Counted from the stretch's first letter, positions 28,464 to 38,776 are shown. The stretch: 64,000 bases of DNA from an uncultured Verrucomicrobia subdivision 3 bacterium (GCA_903875465.1 CAIQWB010000122.1:62001-126000), one strand, 5' to 3'. Numbers and translations are program-made. Notes: generated by a model from the sequence alone, not told the origin.

Positions 28464-29708
28464 TTAGCGCATGCGCCCAAAGCCGCCGCCAAACGGATTC
28501 GCACTGCCCGCCGACTGGGTGTCCCCCGAGGAAACGCCCGTCACCAGGGTGTCCCCCTCCTTTAACCCTTCCGTCACCTCGGTGAAGATGCCATCGCTAA
28601 TGCCCGTCTTGATCTGCACCGGCACCAGCGTTTGCTCACCATCCAGCACATAGACGGTGTGCACATTCGAGGGGCCGCCCCGGTGGTGTCCGCCCCACAT
28701 GCCTCCGGCACCACCGCGAGGTACGCCGGAATTCGTCCCGGCTGGCGCGGCCGCATTGGTCGTTGCCAGGAGGGAATCCGCCGGATGGAACCGCAGTGCA
28801 GCGTTGGGAATGCGCACGGCATCCTCCCGCTGGGCAATCACGATGGAAACATTCGCCGTCATACCCGGCTTGAGCTTGTAATCTTTGTTCGTCACGCCGA
28901 TCACCGTGTCATACGTCACCACATTGTTAACCGTGATGGGTGCGTTGCGGACCTGCACGACGGCGCCGTGGAACGTCCGGTAAGGATAAGCGTCCACGGT
29001 GAAATCCACCGTTTGACCCTCGGTTATGGTGCCGATATCCGCCTCGGCGATGCTCGAGTCAATTTGCATCTTGGTCAAATCATTGGCGATTTGGAACAAG
29101 GTCGGCGTGCTGAAACTGGAGGCCACTGTCTGCCCCACATCCACGGCGCGGGAAATTACCACGCCATCCACGGGCGAGAGGATTTTGCAATAGCCAAGGT
29201 TGGCGGTGGCATTGGCCAGGGTGGCCTGCTTGATTTGGACGGTGGCTTGCGCCTCATGGAGGGTGGCCGTGGCCGTGTCAAAATCCGAGGCGGAAATTAA
29301 TTTGGCATCGTACAAATCGCTGGCACGTTTGGCTTGGACGGCTTGTAATTCCAGATTAGCCCGGGCGTTGGCCAGGTCGGCCTCGGCCTGCTGCAGGGCG
29401 GCGTTGTAGGTAGCCGGGTCAATTTCGGCGATCACCTGGCCCTGTTTGACCTGGGAATTATAGTCCACATACATCACATTGATTCGCCCGGAAACCTGGC
29501 AGCCCACCTGCACATTCTTGACCGGGTTCAGAACACCCGTGGCGGTGACCACCTGGGTCAACTCCCCCCGTCCCACGCTGGCGGTTTGATACTCCGGGGC
29601 ATCCGTGTGCCCGCGCCGGGTATAAAACCAGCCGCCCGCCGCCCCGCCACCCAGGATCACCAAAACGATGAACCATTTAATCCAACCACCATGCTTTGCC
29701 TCAGCCAT
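28464..29708 (-). CDS. MacA-like periplasmic adaptor (HlyD/RND membrane-fusion family)
   Basis: A 414-aa membrane-anchored adaptor. A single N-terminal helix (~10-28) precedes the split lipoyl domain (VQVGCQVSGRINVMYVDYNS and NLGYCKILSPVDGVVISRAV), with an alpha-hairpin between them (~100-175, LQQAEADLANARANLELQAV), then beta-barrel and membrane-proximal domains. The C-terminus is Gly-rich. It would connect the MacB-type permease pair encoded immediately downstream with an outer-membrane TolC-like channel; no such channel gene is present here. First gene of the efflux operon. Its 5' end is divergent from trpD across about 210 bases. Confidence 0.92.
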   Translation of the reverse strand: MAEAKHGGWIKWFIVLVILGGGAAGGWFYTRRGHTDAPEYQTASVGRGELTQVVTATGVLNPVKNVQVGCQVSGRINVMYVDYNSQVKQGQVIAEIDPATYNAALQQAEADLANARANLELQAVQAKRASDLYDAKLISASDFDTATATLHEAQATVQIKQATLANATANLGYCKILSPVDGVVISRAVDVGQTVASSFSTPTLFQIANDLTKMQIDSSIAEADIGTITEGQTVDFTVDAYPYRTFHGAVVQVRNAPITVNNVVTYDTVIGVTNKDYKLKPGMTANVSIVIAQREDAVRIPNAALRFHPADSLLATTNAAAPAGTNSGVPRGGAGGMWGGHHRGGPSNVHTVYVLDGEQTLVPVQIKTGISDGIFTEVTEGLKEGDTLVTGVSSGDTQSAGSANPFGGGFGRMR

Positions 29709-29919
29709 AAATAATATTAATCTTTGTTGTCCACACAGACAGGAAACCCACCTGATAAGTTACGTTTTTTTCCCGGGTCGTGTCGAATCCTGTTTTCAGT
29801 GGACACTCCACCGCCCAAAAGCTTCAAAATGAGCTGCCTGCCGATGCTTGATTCATTTCTCCATTCTTCCCCCGTCATTCTGGCTTTGCCCCTTGGCGCT
29901 CTTCGTCTAGAATCCGCTC

Positions 29920-30957
29920 GTGATCACGACGTTCATCGCCCAACTCAATGCCCGCCAAGCCCTGTCCGCCGACCAGGTCCGCCAGGCCGTGGAATGGCTG
30001 GCTGAGCCGGCGCTGGACGCTGGGGGCAAGGCGGATTTTCTCACCGCGCTGGCCCAAAAAGGGGAAACGCCCGAAGAAATCGCCGCCTTTGCCCGCGCTT
30101 TGCGGGAGAAATCACACCCGCTGCCGCTGGATCCCGCCACGCGTGCCGGGGAAATCCTGGATATTGTCGGCACCGGCGGCGACCGCCTGGGCACCATCAA
30201 TATTTCCACCACCGCCGCCCTCATTTGTGCCGCCGCCGGGGTGACGGTGGCCAAGCACGGTAACCGGGCGGTCACCTCCCAGGCCGGAAGTGCCGATGTC
30301 CTGGAAGCGCTCGGCATACCCATTGATTTGTCCCCGGCAGACGCCGCGGCGATGCTGCGGGAACGCCAGTTTGCCTTTTTATTTGCCCCAAACTACCACC
30401 CCGCATTCCAGCATATCGGCCCCGCCCGGAAACTCTGCGCCGCCCGGGGCCATCGCACCGTCTTCAACCTGCTGGGTCCCCTCCTAAACCCCGCGCGTCC
30501 CTCGACCATGTTGATGGGCGTGTCCCGACCGGAATTCTGTGAACCGCTGGCCACTGTGCTGCAAACCCTCGGCGTGCGCCGCGCCATGGTGGTGTGTGGC
30601 CAGGTGGATGACGCCGGACATTTGGATGAACTCTCCACCCTGGGGGCGAACACTATTGCGGAGTTTTATCAAGAACGCGGTTTCACGGTGTCCACGACCC
30701 CGCCGGAGCAATTCCCGCTGCAACCTGCTGCCTTGGCCGACCTGGTGGGCGGCAACAAACACGATAATGCCGCCATCGTGCGCCGTATTATTACTGGGGC
30801 GGAGCAGGGCCCCAAACGCGACGCCGTGCTGCTCAACGCGGCTGCGGCCTTGTTCGTGGCGGGCAAAACCAAGTCCCTGGCCGAAGGCTGGGACCTGGCC
30901 GGTGAGACCATTGATGGTGGGGCGGCCGCGGCCAAGCTGATGCAATTGGCGCGTTAA
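29920..30957 (+). CDS. trpD: Anthranilate phosphoribosyltransferase
   Basis: Transfers the phosphoribosyl group of PRPP to anthranilate, the second step of tryptophan synthesis. Length (345 aa) is normal. The PRPP-binding and substrate motifs are present: DIVGTGGDRLGTINISTTAA, VAKHGNRAVTSQAGSADVLE and FNLLGPLLNPARP. The start is a GTG at 29920. No other trp gene is adjacent, so it stands alone here, unlike the classical trp operon. No leader peptide or T-box was seen upstream. Confidence 0.96.
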   Translation: MITTFIAQLNARQALSADQVRQAVEWLAEPALDAGGKADFLTALAQKGETPEEIAAFARALREKSHPLPLDPATRAGEILDIVGTGGDRLGTINISTTAALICAAAGVTVAKHGNRAVTSQAGSADVLEALGIPIDLSPADAAAMLRERQFAFLFAPNYHPAFQHIGPARKLCAARGHRTVFNLLGPLLNPARPSTMLMGVSRPEFCEPLATVLQTLGVRRAMVVCGQVDDAGHLDELSTLGANTIAEFYQERGFTVSTTPPEQFPLQPAALADLVGGNKHDNAAIVRRIITGAEQGPKRDAVLLNAAAALFVAGKTKSLAEGWDLAGETIDGGAAAAKLMQLAR

Positions 30958-31412
30958 GGCTGGCGGTCGGAATGGGCGGAGCCTCCTTTGGCCATCGTTT
31001 TAACTGGGTTTGCCGAGTTGGCTGGGTTTGCTAGCCAGAGATTTTGACTAGTCGCGAGTGGTTCCAGGCCTGGTTCCGGTCGCCAAGCTGCCGGCAGCCA
31101 AGGCCGGCCGCAATAGCTTCGTGGCCCAGACCTTAATTTAACCAAGCGAACGGTCTGGCTTTTCATCGGCCTTAATTTTTTGGCACCCCAAACCGGGATG
31201 TCATAAAAAATGGGACATCCTAAAAAAAACTCACTATAAAATATTGCCTAACCCCTCCTTCTGGTGTTTATTTTCCGACATCAATCACTCTGTGCAACTT
31301 ATGCATTCATCTGCGGTCGTGCGTCCGTCCCCTGACGGCGCTGGCTTTGTTGCGATTTTTTAGGTTCTTCCCCCGATCCATCCTGTCCCGTAAATCAATA
31401 ACCCTTAAATAA
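30958..31412. other. 455-bp intergenic region with two hairpins
   Basis: No gene seen. CCAGACC (31126-31132) can pair with GGTCTGG (31152-31158) and is followed by CTTTTC, a weak terminator candidate for trpD. GGATGTC and GACATCC near 31196-31222 form a second hairpin in an A-rich context. The last ~180 bases are AT-richer and should contain the promoter and 5' leader of the 31413 gene. Confidence 0.35.
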
Positions 31413-34400
31413 ATGAAAATACCCAAACCCAACTCCCACCATATTCTCGCGGCTGGCCTCTGCCTGCTGAGCGCGGGGATGACTCGCTTACAGGCTGATA
31501 TCCACCATGACTGGAATACCGGTTTGGGCGACTGGAGCAATGCGGCCAATTGGAACAACGGCATCCCCGTCGATACCTCCGACTGGGACATTGGGACCAT
31601 CGCCAACGGCGGCACTGCCATCCTGAGCACGGTTCAAGCGGGTTTTAATGAACTCCAAGTGGGCAATAACGGCGTGGCGGGCAACCTGGTTATCACCAAC
31701 GGCGGCAATTTGACCATTTTCGACTGGCTCGTGGTCGCGCGCAACGATGCCAACGGTAATACCCCGTTGTCCATCCTCACCGTGGCCGGCAACGGAGTGC
31801 TCAACAAGCGCGGGTCTGGTTTCCTGATCGCCGATAACAATAACGGCAACGCGCGGATGTTTGTCACCGGCAACGGCACCGTCAATGTGACCGGCGGCTG
31901 GAACAGCATCGGCAATAGTGCCGCGGGCGGCACGCTAACCCTGCAGGACAACGCCATCTATAATGTCGGCGGGGTGGATTGGAACGTGGGTGACTATGGT
32001 GCGGGCCGCGGGGTCGTTTACCTCAAGGACAACGCCACGCTCAACGTTTCCCGCTTCTGGCTCGGCAAAGGCGGCACCTCCGTCGGGGCGCTCTGGCAGA
32101 CCGGCGGCACGGTCCACGATACCGGTGCGGGTAACGAATGGACCATTGGTGGCGATGGTGGCGGTGATGCCAATACCACGGGCTTTTACAGTCTGACCGG
32201 CGGCACGCTGACCGTGGTGGACAACTTCCAAGTCGGTCGCTATGGCCGGGGCCTCTTTTATCAAAGTGCTGGCACCACCACCCTTAGCGGTTGGAGTGAC
32301 ACCGCCCGCAATCCCTTGGCCATCGGGGTTGCTTGGTATACCGGCGGTTTGATCCAGCATATCAGCACTGGTACCCGCTATTTCGTCGCTGAGCAGGGGC
32401 GCGGCGAAGTGACGGTTTCGGGCTCCGCCATTCTGGATACCGCAGCGAACATCGTCATTGGCGGCGCGGGTGTCGCGGTGGGCACCTTGAATCTCAACCC
32501 GGGTGGCACGCTCCGCGTACCGGGCGTTGACCACTGGGGTGGTAATTTGTCCTACCTTAATTTGAATGGCGGCACGGTGCAGCCGAAAGTCTCCAATGGG
32601 GCTTTCATGAGCGGCAACCTCACTGAAGCGACTGTCTATTCCGGCAACGCGGTGTTTGATACGGCCGGCCAGGACGTGACCGTGGCGCAGAGCCTGATCG
32701 CGGCGACGGGCAGCGGCGTGCAAAGCATTGCGGTGACCGATGGTGGAGCGGGCTATTTGACGCCGCCCATCGTCACGATTGATGCCAGCGGCCTGGGCAG
32801 CGGTGCCACGGCCGTGGCGCAGATTGATCCCGTCGCCGGCAAAGTGACGAACATCGTCGTGACCTGCTCCGGTTACGGCTACACGGGCACTCCGAATGTG
32901 ACGGTGGCGGGCGGCGGGGCTTCGAGTGACGCCACGCTTACCGCGGCGGCTCCCGTCGCGCTCACGGCCGGCGGCTTGACCAAGAACGGCAACGGCACGC
33001 TGACCCTCACCGGTGCCAATACTTATTCCGGAGCAACGGTCGTGAACGCGGGCACTTTGGTGACTTCCACCTCGGATCTTGGCGGTGGCGCGGTCACCGT
33101 GGCCAACGGTGCCGGCTACGGTGCCAAATTGATCGTTCCGGGCACGCAACTCACGATTGCCAGCCTCACCTTGGGCACCTCGGCGGCGACCACGCTCGCC
33201 CTGGACTTGGGCGGTGCCGGCAATCCGGCCGCAGCCCCCTTGGTGGTATCTGGCGTGCTGGCCGTCAATGGCACCAGCACCGTCAACATTAGTGACGCGC
33301 TCCCGCAGGTTGGTCCGCAGTTTGCTTTGATTCAATACGGCTCCAAGACGGGGGCCGGTAAATTTGTTCTCGGCACCCTGCCCAAGGGCGTCCAAGCGAC
33401 CTTGATTGACAACCCGGCCAACAAATCCATCGACCTGTTGATCACCAGCGTGGGCTTGCCGCGTTGGGATGGCGAGGTGGCTGGCTCCTTCTGGGATATC
33501 AATACCTCCACCAACTGGATTGAACAGAGCACTGGCCTGGCGACCGTGTATAAAGACACCTTCCCGGTTTTATTTGATGATGCTGCGCTCGGCAGCACCA
33601 CGGTGAATCTCCGCGGCAACGTCCTGCCTGGCGCCATCACGGTGAACAATACCAACCTGCCATATGTGTTCACGGGCGTGGGCAAGATTGGTGGCACTGC
33701 CGGCTTGACCAAGCTGGGTACTAACACCCTGACCATCGCCAATGCCCTGAATGATTACACTGGCGCCAACTTGATTCTCGGTGGAACTGTTGCCGTCACG
33801 AACCTGGCCAATGGTGGCCAGGCCAGCGCCATCGGCAAGTCCACGGCGGATCCCGCGAATTTGGTCCTCGCCGGCGGTACCTTGCGCTACTCGGGTCCGG
33901 CGGTCACCATCAATCGCGGATACACCGTGCAATCGTCCGCCAGCACCTTCGATGTTGCCACCAGCCTGGGCCTTACCGGCCTGCCGGTGGTCGGTCTGGG
34001 CGGTTCCACGATCAAAGCCGGCGTCGGGCAGTTGACCTATGCCGGTGCCGGTGTCAAAGAACACGCGAGCTACCGCGCCAACAACGGCACGGTGCTGCTG
34101 GATGGCACGGGCGTGGCCCAGACCAATCACAACCAGTATGAGTTCTGGGTGGGCGGAACCCCCGACACCGGGGCGTCGCTCGTGGTGAGTAATACGATTC
34201 TGAACATTGACAGCTGGCTGGCCATCTCCCGCGGCAACGGCAGTCTCGGCAACACCTCCAGCGCCGCCTTCTACAACTCCCAAGTGACCTCCGGGGCATT
34301 CTCCATGGGTTACGATGGTGGTCTGGCCGGCAACTGGGAATTCCCGTTCTTAACCTTGAACGGCAACTCCACCTTTACCAATAACGGTGACTCAAACATC

Positions 34401-35960
34401 GGCGAGAGCGGCGGCTCCACCGCCACCATGGCGCTTAATAATAATTCCGCCTTCTATTCGCAAAACCGCGTGATGCTGGGCTGGCATACCGGAACCACGG
34501 CCTCACTCACGCTCGCCAATTCCAGCTCCATGGCCGTGAATGCCTGGTTCTCGGTGGGCAATGAAGGGGGCACCGGTACGCTCACTTTGAAGGATAACAG
34601 CAGCCTCTGGATCCTCTGGGATATGAACATTACCGATGTCAACGCCGGGTCTGGCGAACTGGACATCCAAAACAACGCCCAGCTCAGCTTCGGCAGCTAT
34701 TTTGTCGGCAAAGGTGTCGGTGCCTCTGGTTTGGTGAATCAGACCGGCGGATCGGTCATCGGCCGGCCGGACGGCAATGAAATGCACGTCGGCTATCATG
34801 GTCAGGGCACTTACAACCTGAGCGGCGGCAGCATCACCTTGAACAATCATTGGTTCGTTATTGGCCGCTACGCGGATGGCCCCGGCGAGTTCAACCTCAA
34901 CGGCGGCACCATTGTGCACAACACCATCGGCAAGCGCGTGCAAGTGGGTGAAGATGGCACGGGCGTCTTCAACATTAACAGCGGCTCGCTCTCGTCCATC
35001 GCTGCGGAAATGGCCATCGGCCTCAATCCCAGTGGTAACGGCACCGTAAACCTCAATGGCGGTTTGTTGCAGGTTCGCCGGATCATCGGCATCAATGGCA
35101 CCAGCGCCTTTAACTTCAACGGCGGCCAGTTGCTCGCCGGTCCCAACGCCCAGGCGGACTTCATGACCGGCATCACCACGGCTTCCGTGCTGGCGAACGG
35201 TGCGAAAATCGATACCAGCAGCAACAACATCTCCATTGCCCAATCGCTGCTCGATGGCGGTGGCAATGGTGGTTTGACCAAAACCGGCAACGGCACGCTG
35301 AACCTCAATGGGGCCAATACTTACACTGGCACCACCACCGTCAGCGCCGGTACGCTGGGCGGCAGTGGCAGCCTCGCTGGTCCTGTGGTGATTTCCGCCG
35401 GTGCCACCCTGGCCCCCGGAGCGCCGGTCGGCCCGTTGACCGTCGCCAGTTCCTTGAGCCTGGCTTCCGCCAGCACCACGGTGCTTGAGCTGAACAAAAC
35501 TCTCGGCACGAACGACTCCGTGATCGGTCTGACCACCGTCACTTACGGCGGCACTCTGGTGCTGAAAAACCTGAGCGGCACGCTCGCTGCGAATGACACG
35601 TTCAAACTGTTTGCGGCCAACTCCTACGCGGGATCCTTCGCCAGCATCGTGGCCCAAACCCCGAATCAGACGGTCACTTGGGATACCAGCCGGCTGACCG
35701 TGGACGGCACGGTGAAAGTGCTCACTGCGGTGACGGCTCCCGTGGTCCTCGCGCCCGTGACCAGCGGCGGCACCGTAAACATCACCTGGCCGGCCAGCCA
35801 AACCGGCTGGCAATTGCAATCCCAGGTCAGTTCCCTGGCCGTTGGCCTGAGCACCAACTGGGTGCCGGTCGCGGGCTCGACCACCACCAACCAGGTCAGT
35901 CTCCCGGTGGACAGCACGGAACCCGCGGAATTCTTCCGCCTGGTGTTCCCGCCGCAATAA
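31413..35960 (+). CDS. Secreted beta-helix protein with autotransporter-associated beta-strand repeats
   Basis: A 1515-aa exoprotein with a signal peptide (residues ~1-29, cleavage near LQA-DIHHDW). The body is a Gly/Asn/Thr-rich repetitive beta structure. Three clear autotransporter-associated beta-strand repeats (PF12951 type) occur near 519 (LTKNGNGTLTLTGANTYSGA), 761 (LTKLGTNTLTIANALNDYTG) and 1285 (LTKTGNGTLNLNGANTYTGT). The other repeats (GNLVITNGG, GTGVFNINSG) look like a pectin-lyase-like right-handed helix. There is no C-terminal outer-membrane beta barrel; instead the end is a short module closing PAEFFRLVFPPQ, like the C-termini of the LRR protein and subtilase in this window. Likely surface or matrix protein; ligand unknown. 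Confidence 0.88.
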   Translation: MKIPKPNSHHILAAGLCLLSAGMTRLQADIHHDWNTGLGDWSNAANWNNGIPVDTSDWDIGTIANGGTAILSTVQAGFNELQVGNNGVAGNLVITNGGNLTIFDWLVVARNDANGNTPLSILTVAGNGVLNKRGSGFLIADNNNGNARMFVTGNGTVNVTGGWNSIGNSAAGGTLTLQDNAIYNVGGVDWNVGDYGAGRGVVYLKDNATLNVSRFWLGKGGTSVGALWQTGGTVHDTGAGNEWTIGGDGGGDANTTGFYSLTGGTLTVVDNFQVGRYGRGLFYQSAGTTTLSGWSDTARNPLAIGVAWYTGGLIQHISTGTRYFVAEQGRGEVTVSGSAILDTAANIVIGGAGVAVGTLNLNPGGTLRVPGVDHWGGNLSYLNLNGGTVQPKVSNGAFMSGNLTEATVYSGNAVFDTAGQDVTVAQSLIAATGSGVQSIAVTDGGAGYLTPPIVTIDASGLGSGATAVAQIDPVAGKVTNIVVTCSGYGYTGTPNVTVAGGGASSDATLTAAAPVALTAGGLTKNGNGTLTLTGANTYSGATVVNAGTLVTSTSDLGGGAVTVANGAGYGAKLIVPGTQLTIASLTLGTSAATTLALDLGGAGNPAAAPLVVSGVLAVNGTSTVNISDALPQVGPQFALIQYGSKTGAGKFVLGTLPKGVQATLIDNPANKSIDLLITSVGLPRWDGEVAGSFWDINTSTNWIEQSTGLATVYKDTFPVLFDDAALGSTTVNLRGNVLPGAITVNNTNLPYVFTGVGKIGGTAGLTKLGTNTLTIANALNDYTGANLILGGTVAVTNLANGGQASAIGKSTADPANLVLAGGTLRYSGPAVTINRGYTVQSSASTFDVATSLGLTGLPVVGLGGSTIKAGVGQLTYAGAGVKEHASYRANNGTVLLDGTGVAQTNHNQYEFWVGGTPDTGASLVVSNTILNIDSWLAISRGNGSLGNTSSAAFYNSQVTSGAFSMGYDGGLAGNWEFPFLTLNGNSTFTNNGDSNIGESGGSTATMALNNNSAFYSQNRVMLGWHTGTTASLTLANSSSMAVNAWFSVGNEGGTGTLTLKDNSSLWILWDMNITDVNAGSGELDIQNNAQLSFGSYFVGKGVGASGLVNQTGGSVIGRPDGNEMHVGYHGQGTYNLSGGSITLNNHWFVIGRYADGPGEFNLNGGTIVHNTIGKRVQVGEDGTGVFNINSGSLSSIAAEMAIGLNPSGNGTVNLNGGLLQVRRIIGINGTSAFNFNGGQLLAGPNAQADFMTGITTASVLANGAKIDTSSNNISIAQSLLDGGGNGGLTKTGNGTLNLNGANTYTGTTTVSAGTLGGSGSLAGPVVISAGATLAPGAPVGPLTVASSLSLASASTTVLELNKTLGTNDSVIGLTTVTYGGTLVLKNLSGTLAANDTFKLFAANSYAGSFASIVAQTPNQTVTWDTSRLTVDGTVKVLTAVTAPVVLAPVTSGGTVNITWPASQTGWQLQSQVSSLAVGLSTNWVPVAGSTTTNQVSLPVDSTEPAEFFRLVFPPQ

Positions 35961-36009
35961 TCCCATCCGCTGCGGCGAATTTCGCCGCCCGGATGAAAGC
36001 CTGAATCAG

Positions 36010-36044
36010 TTGGGGTGCCTCGTCTGAGGCACCCCAATTTTTTT
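36010..36044 (+). terminator. Intrinsic terminator of the beta-helix gene
   Basis: A perfect 12-bp stem (36010-36021 with 36026-36037), 4-base loop GTCT, followed by seven T, 50 bases after the stop. Confidence 0.93.
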
Positions 36045-36142
36045 AGCGCCCAGAGCCCGGCACCCACAGTTTTGGGCTCACCGGGGGATGGTTGACATTT
36101 TGGCAGTTGAAAAACCGCCGGCCCCCCAGCACACTGCTGCTC

Positions 36143-37669
36143 ATGCTCGCAAAGGTTTGCTCCGCTGCGGTAAATGGCATCGAGGCGTATCCGGTGGAAG
36201 TCGAAGTGGACTCCGGCTGGGGAGACACGTTTATTGTCATCGTCGGACTGCCGGACGCTGCGGTCAAGGAGGCCCGTGACCGTGTCTCCACCGCCCTCGT
36301 CAACTCTGCCTACAAATTCCCCATGGGGCGCACCACCATCAACCTCGCGCCGGCGGACGTTAAAAAAGAGGGCCCCAGTTTCGATCTTCCCATTGCCCTC
36401 GGCATCCTCGCCGCGACCGAGCAAATGGTTACCGACCAGTTGGACAACTTCGCCATCATTGGCGAACTCGCGTTGACCGGCGCGGTCCGTTCCTGTCGCG
36501 GCATTCTGCCTGTGGCACTCCAGGCCCGGGCGGCGGGCAAAACGGGCATTCTGGTGCCCGTGGAAAATGCCGCCGAAGCCGCCGTGGTGGAAGGGCTCCA
36601 GGTCATCCCCATCCCCAACCTTCGCGCCGCCGCCCAGTTTTTGGAGGGGCAAATCAAAATCCCCCCGGCCAAAGTTGATTTTGCCCAAATCTTCAACCAG
36701 ACCCATGGCGACGACCTGGATTTTGCCGAGGTTCGCGGCCAGGAAAACGTCAAGCGCGCCCTGGAAATCGCTGCCGCCGGCGGCCACAATGTGCTGCTCA
36801 TTGGCCCGCCCGGCACCGGCAAATCCATGCTTGCGAAGCGGTTGCCCACCATCCTGCCGCCCCTCACGCTGGATGAGGCCCTGGAAGCCACCAAAATTCA
36901 TAGTATCGTGGGCTTGCTGGGGCCCGGCCAGGCCCTCATCACCCAGCGCCCTTTTCGCACCCCGCACCACACCGCCTCGGATGCCGGCTTGCTCGGTGGC
37001 AACGTTAACCCCACCCCCGGCGAAATCTCTTTGGCCCACCACGGCATCCTGTTTTTGGACGAATTGCCCGAATTCAAACGCAGCGTGCTGGAGACCATGC
37101 GCCAGCCCCTGGAGGAAGGCCGGGTTACCATCTCGCGGGCTGCCGGTACCGTCACCTTCCCCTCCCAGTTCATGCTGGTCGCCGCCATGAATCCCACGCC
37201 GGATGGAAAAATGCCGTCCGAATCCCGCAGTTCGCCGCGCGAAATCCAAAAGTATCTCGGCCGTATTTCCGGCCCGCTACTGGACCGCATTGACCTGCAC
37301 GTGGAAGTGCCCGCCGTCAAGTTCCGCGAAATGACCGGCGAGCGCGCCGGCGAAACGAGCGCGCAAATCCGGGAGCGGGTCGTGGCGGCGCGGCAGCGGC
37401 AGACCGCCCGGTTTAAAAGCCGGCCCAAAATCACCTGCAACGCACGCATGGGCGCCAAAGAGCTTAAAACCGCCTGCGGGCTGGACGAGCCGACCAAAGA
37501 ATTGCTGAAAATGGCGATGACCGATTTGAATCTCAGCGCCCGCGCCTACGACCGCATATTAAAAGTATCCCGCACCATCGCCGATCTGGCCGCGGCCGAA
37601 AGCATTTCGGCCGAGCACATTTCCGAGGCCATCCAATACCGCTCGCTGGACCGGCAGTTGTGGACCTAG
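36143..37669 (+). CDS. comM: Mg-chelatase-like AAA+ ATPase ComM/YifB
   Basis: ComM is a hexameric branch-migration helicase that helps integrate incoming single-stranded DNA during natural transformation. The start at 36143 gives MLAKVCSAAVNGIEAYPVEV, matching the family; the upstream ATG at 36092 adds 17 unsupported residues. The 508-aa protein has an N-terminal Lon-like domain (~1-170), Walker A GPPGTGKSMLAKRLP, Walker B LFLDELPEF and the C-terminal Mg-chelatase lid (LNLSARAYDRILKVSRTIAD). comM is a known insertion site for genomic islands in other bacteria, and here a diverged duplicate of its 3' third lies 3.7 kb downstream. The gene itself appears intact. Confidence 0.94.
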   Translation: MLAKVCSAAVNGIEAYPVEVEVDSGWGDTFIVIVGLPDAAVKEARDRVSTALVNSAYKFPMGRTTINLAPADVKKEGPSFDLPIALGILAATEQMVTDQLDNFAIIGELALTGAVRSCRGILPVALQARAAGKTGILVPVENAAEAAVVEGLQVIPIPNLRAAAQFLEGQIKIPPAKVDFAQIFNQTHGDDLDFAEVRGQENVKRALEIAAAGGHNVLLIGPPGTGKSMLAKRLPTILPPLTLDEALEATKIHSIVGLLGPGQALITQRPFRTPHHTASDAGLLGGNVNPTPGEISLAHHGILFLDELPEFKRSVLETMRQPLEEGRVTISRAAGTVTFPSQFMLVAAMNPTPDGKMPSESRSSPREIQKYLGRISGPLLDRIDLHVEVPAVKFREMTGERAGETSAQIRERVVAARQRQTARFKSRPKITCNARMGAKELKTACGLDEPTKELLKMAMTDLNLSARAYDRILKVSRTIADLAAAESISAEHISEAIQYRSLDRQLWT

Positions 37670-37730
37670 TCTGCCACATTTCAATTCCAATTTTGGACAA
37701 TGCGGCAGAGGCAAATGACGCGTGCCAATT

Positions 37731-38369
37731 TCAAGGAACGGCAAAATGATTTGTAGCAATTCCCGTGCTTTGAATAGCTAGGTCCAAACCGGCAGAATTT
37801 AATTGCTCAACATGTCCATCTGCATAAGCTATGTGCCCTGTGTCTCCGTGAAGTCCAATACCACTTAACCAATTTGGCAGGGCGGATTTAGTTGTTCTTA
37901 AAATGACACTTGAAGGACTAATATTCCGGTCACCAGCAATTATGGACGTAGGCAGGTTACGCTTACTGTCAAGGCCGATAAAATAGGAAATATTTGTATT
38001 GGCGATAACTCCCCAATTTGTGGCAGCTTGTCTCTGTGAATCTTGCGGGCAAATAACGCCAAGGGTGTAGTAAATATCGTTTGATAACACTTGGAAATGC
38101 CTAAAGGTTAGCTCACTTAATTCACCAAATTCTTCTGTACCTCCAAAATTGGTTGAGATGTCCCACGAATAACCAGCGTGGGCGTCATCAAACATTTTGG
38201 CAGCAATAGCAAATTGCTTTAAGTTTAGGGTGCATGTTAGCTTAGAACTAAAATTCCGTGCGGGGCGCAAACTGGCAAATAAGATAAGAAAAAGTATTAT
38301 GCATACGCCCATCACGACCACAAGCTCAATTCGAGTGAAGGCAGTCGTATGTTTTTTGAAAATCCTCAT
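37731..38369 (-). CDS. Pseudopilin-like protein with prepilin N-terminus and H-x-D-G C-terminus
   Basis: A 212-aa protein. The N-terminus has a type IV prepilin-like signal, AFTRIELVVVMGVCIILFLI, in which Arg replaces the usual Leu after FT; the Glu at +5 is kept. Processing by a prepilin peptidase and membrane anchoring are expected. The C-terminal part ends with HGDTGHIAYADGHVEQLN, the H-X9-DG type seen in many Planctomycete/Verrucomicrobial pseudopilins. Base composition is far more AT-rich than the surrounding genes, suggesting horizontal origin. Its ATG overlaps the stop of the RHS C-terminal frame (ATGA), making it the third gene of a coupled operon. Precise function unknown. Confidence 0.8.
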   Translation of the reverse strand: MRIFKKHTTAFTRIELVVVMGVCIILFLILFASLRPARNFSSKLTCTLNLKQFAIAAKMFDDAHAGYSWDISTNFGGTEEFGELSELTFRHFQVLSNDIYYTLGVICPQDSQRQAATNWGVIANTNISYFIGLDSKRNLPTSIIAGDRNISPSSVILRTTKSALPNWLSGIGLHGDTGHIAYADGHVEQLNSAGLDLAIQSTGIATNHFAVP

Positions 38370-38776
38370 GGAACTGGTGGCATCGGAGTTGGCGGAGTTG
38401 GCGGCCCACCGCTGATCAGGTTAAGGTAGTCATTTTTAGCTGACCAAGGTTTTTGAGGCTGCGAGCAGTCAGTTCCTGTAAAGTTCATATCGACTCCGCC
38501 GGTATAAGGGTAGTTGTTGGCGAATGTATTATAATCTTCTGCCGCTGGAGCGTTATGCCAATAGTCAAAAACTATTTTCTGCGGATTGCCAGATATTGGG
38601 TGGGAGACACATACGACTGCATTCAAATCGTGTGATTGATAGCCACCAAATGGATACCATTTGATCTGGGCGCGGCGGTTTTCCACATAACATGTCCAAC
38701 AAGGCGGAATGGGCTCCATAAAATGGCCCACATTTCGGGAAACATTCAAGCAGGACCAAGAACCTTCCTCAGGCAA
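38366..38776 (-). pseudogene. Out-of-frame C-terminal part of the mini-RHS protein
   Basis: An open frame whose sequence continues the RHS protein encoded just upstream but in another frame. It runs ...PEEGSWSCLNVSRNVGHFME, then CYVENRRAQIKWYPFGGYQS, NAVVCVSHPISGNPQKIVFD, and a Pro-rich end PPTPPTPMPPVP. In frame it extends upstream through SDAASYLDPSRPWPI to the GATA tract at 38823-38838, where it meets a stop. No good start codon or ribosome site is seen for independent translation; the first possible start is TTG. Removing one GATA unit would fuse it to the upstream part into a 257-aa protein. Its stop codon overlaps the pseudopilin start, as expected for the true gene end. Confidence 0.75.

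Noticed and set aside
31190-31230. Terminator for trpD
   Set aside because: The hairpin GGATGTC/GACATCC is followed by A, not T, on the trpD strand and is 240 bases away; kept only as an intergenic note.
32500-35966. Long minus-strand open frames opposite the beta-helix gene
   Set aside because: Shadows produced by the repetitive Gly/Asn/Thr coding strand; no start signals or domains.
38366-38776. Independent gene starting at TTG 38776
   Set aside because: No ribosome site, and the frame opens upstream to the GATA tract with protein-like sequence; better read as the displaced C-terminus of the RHS protein.
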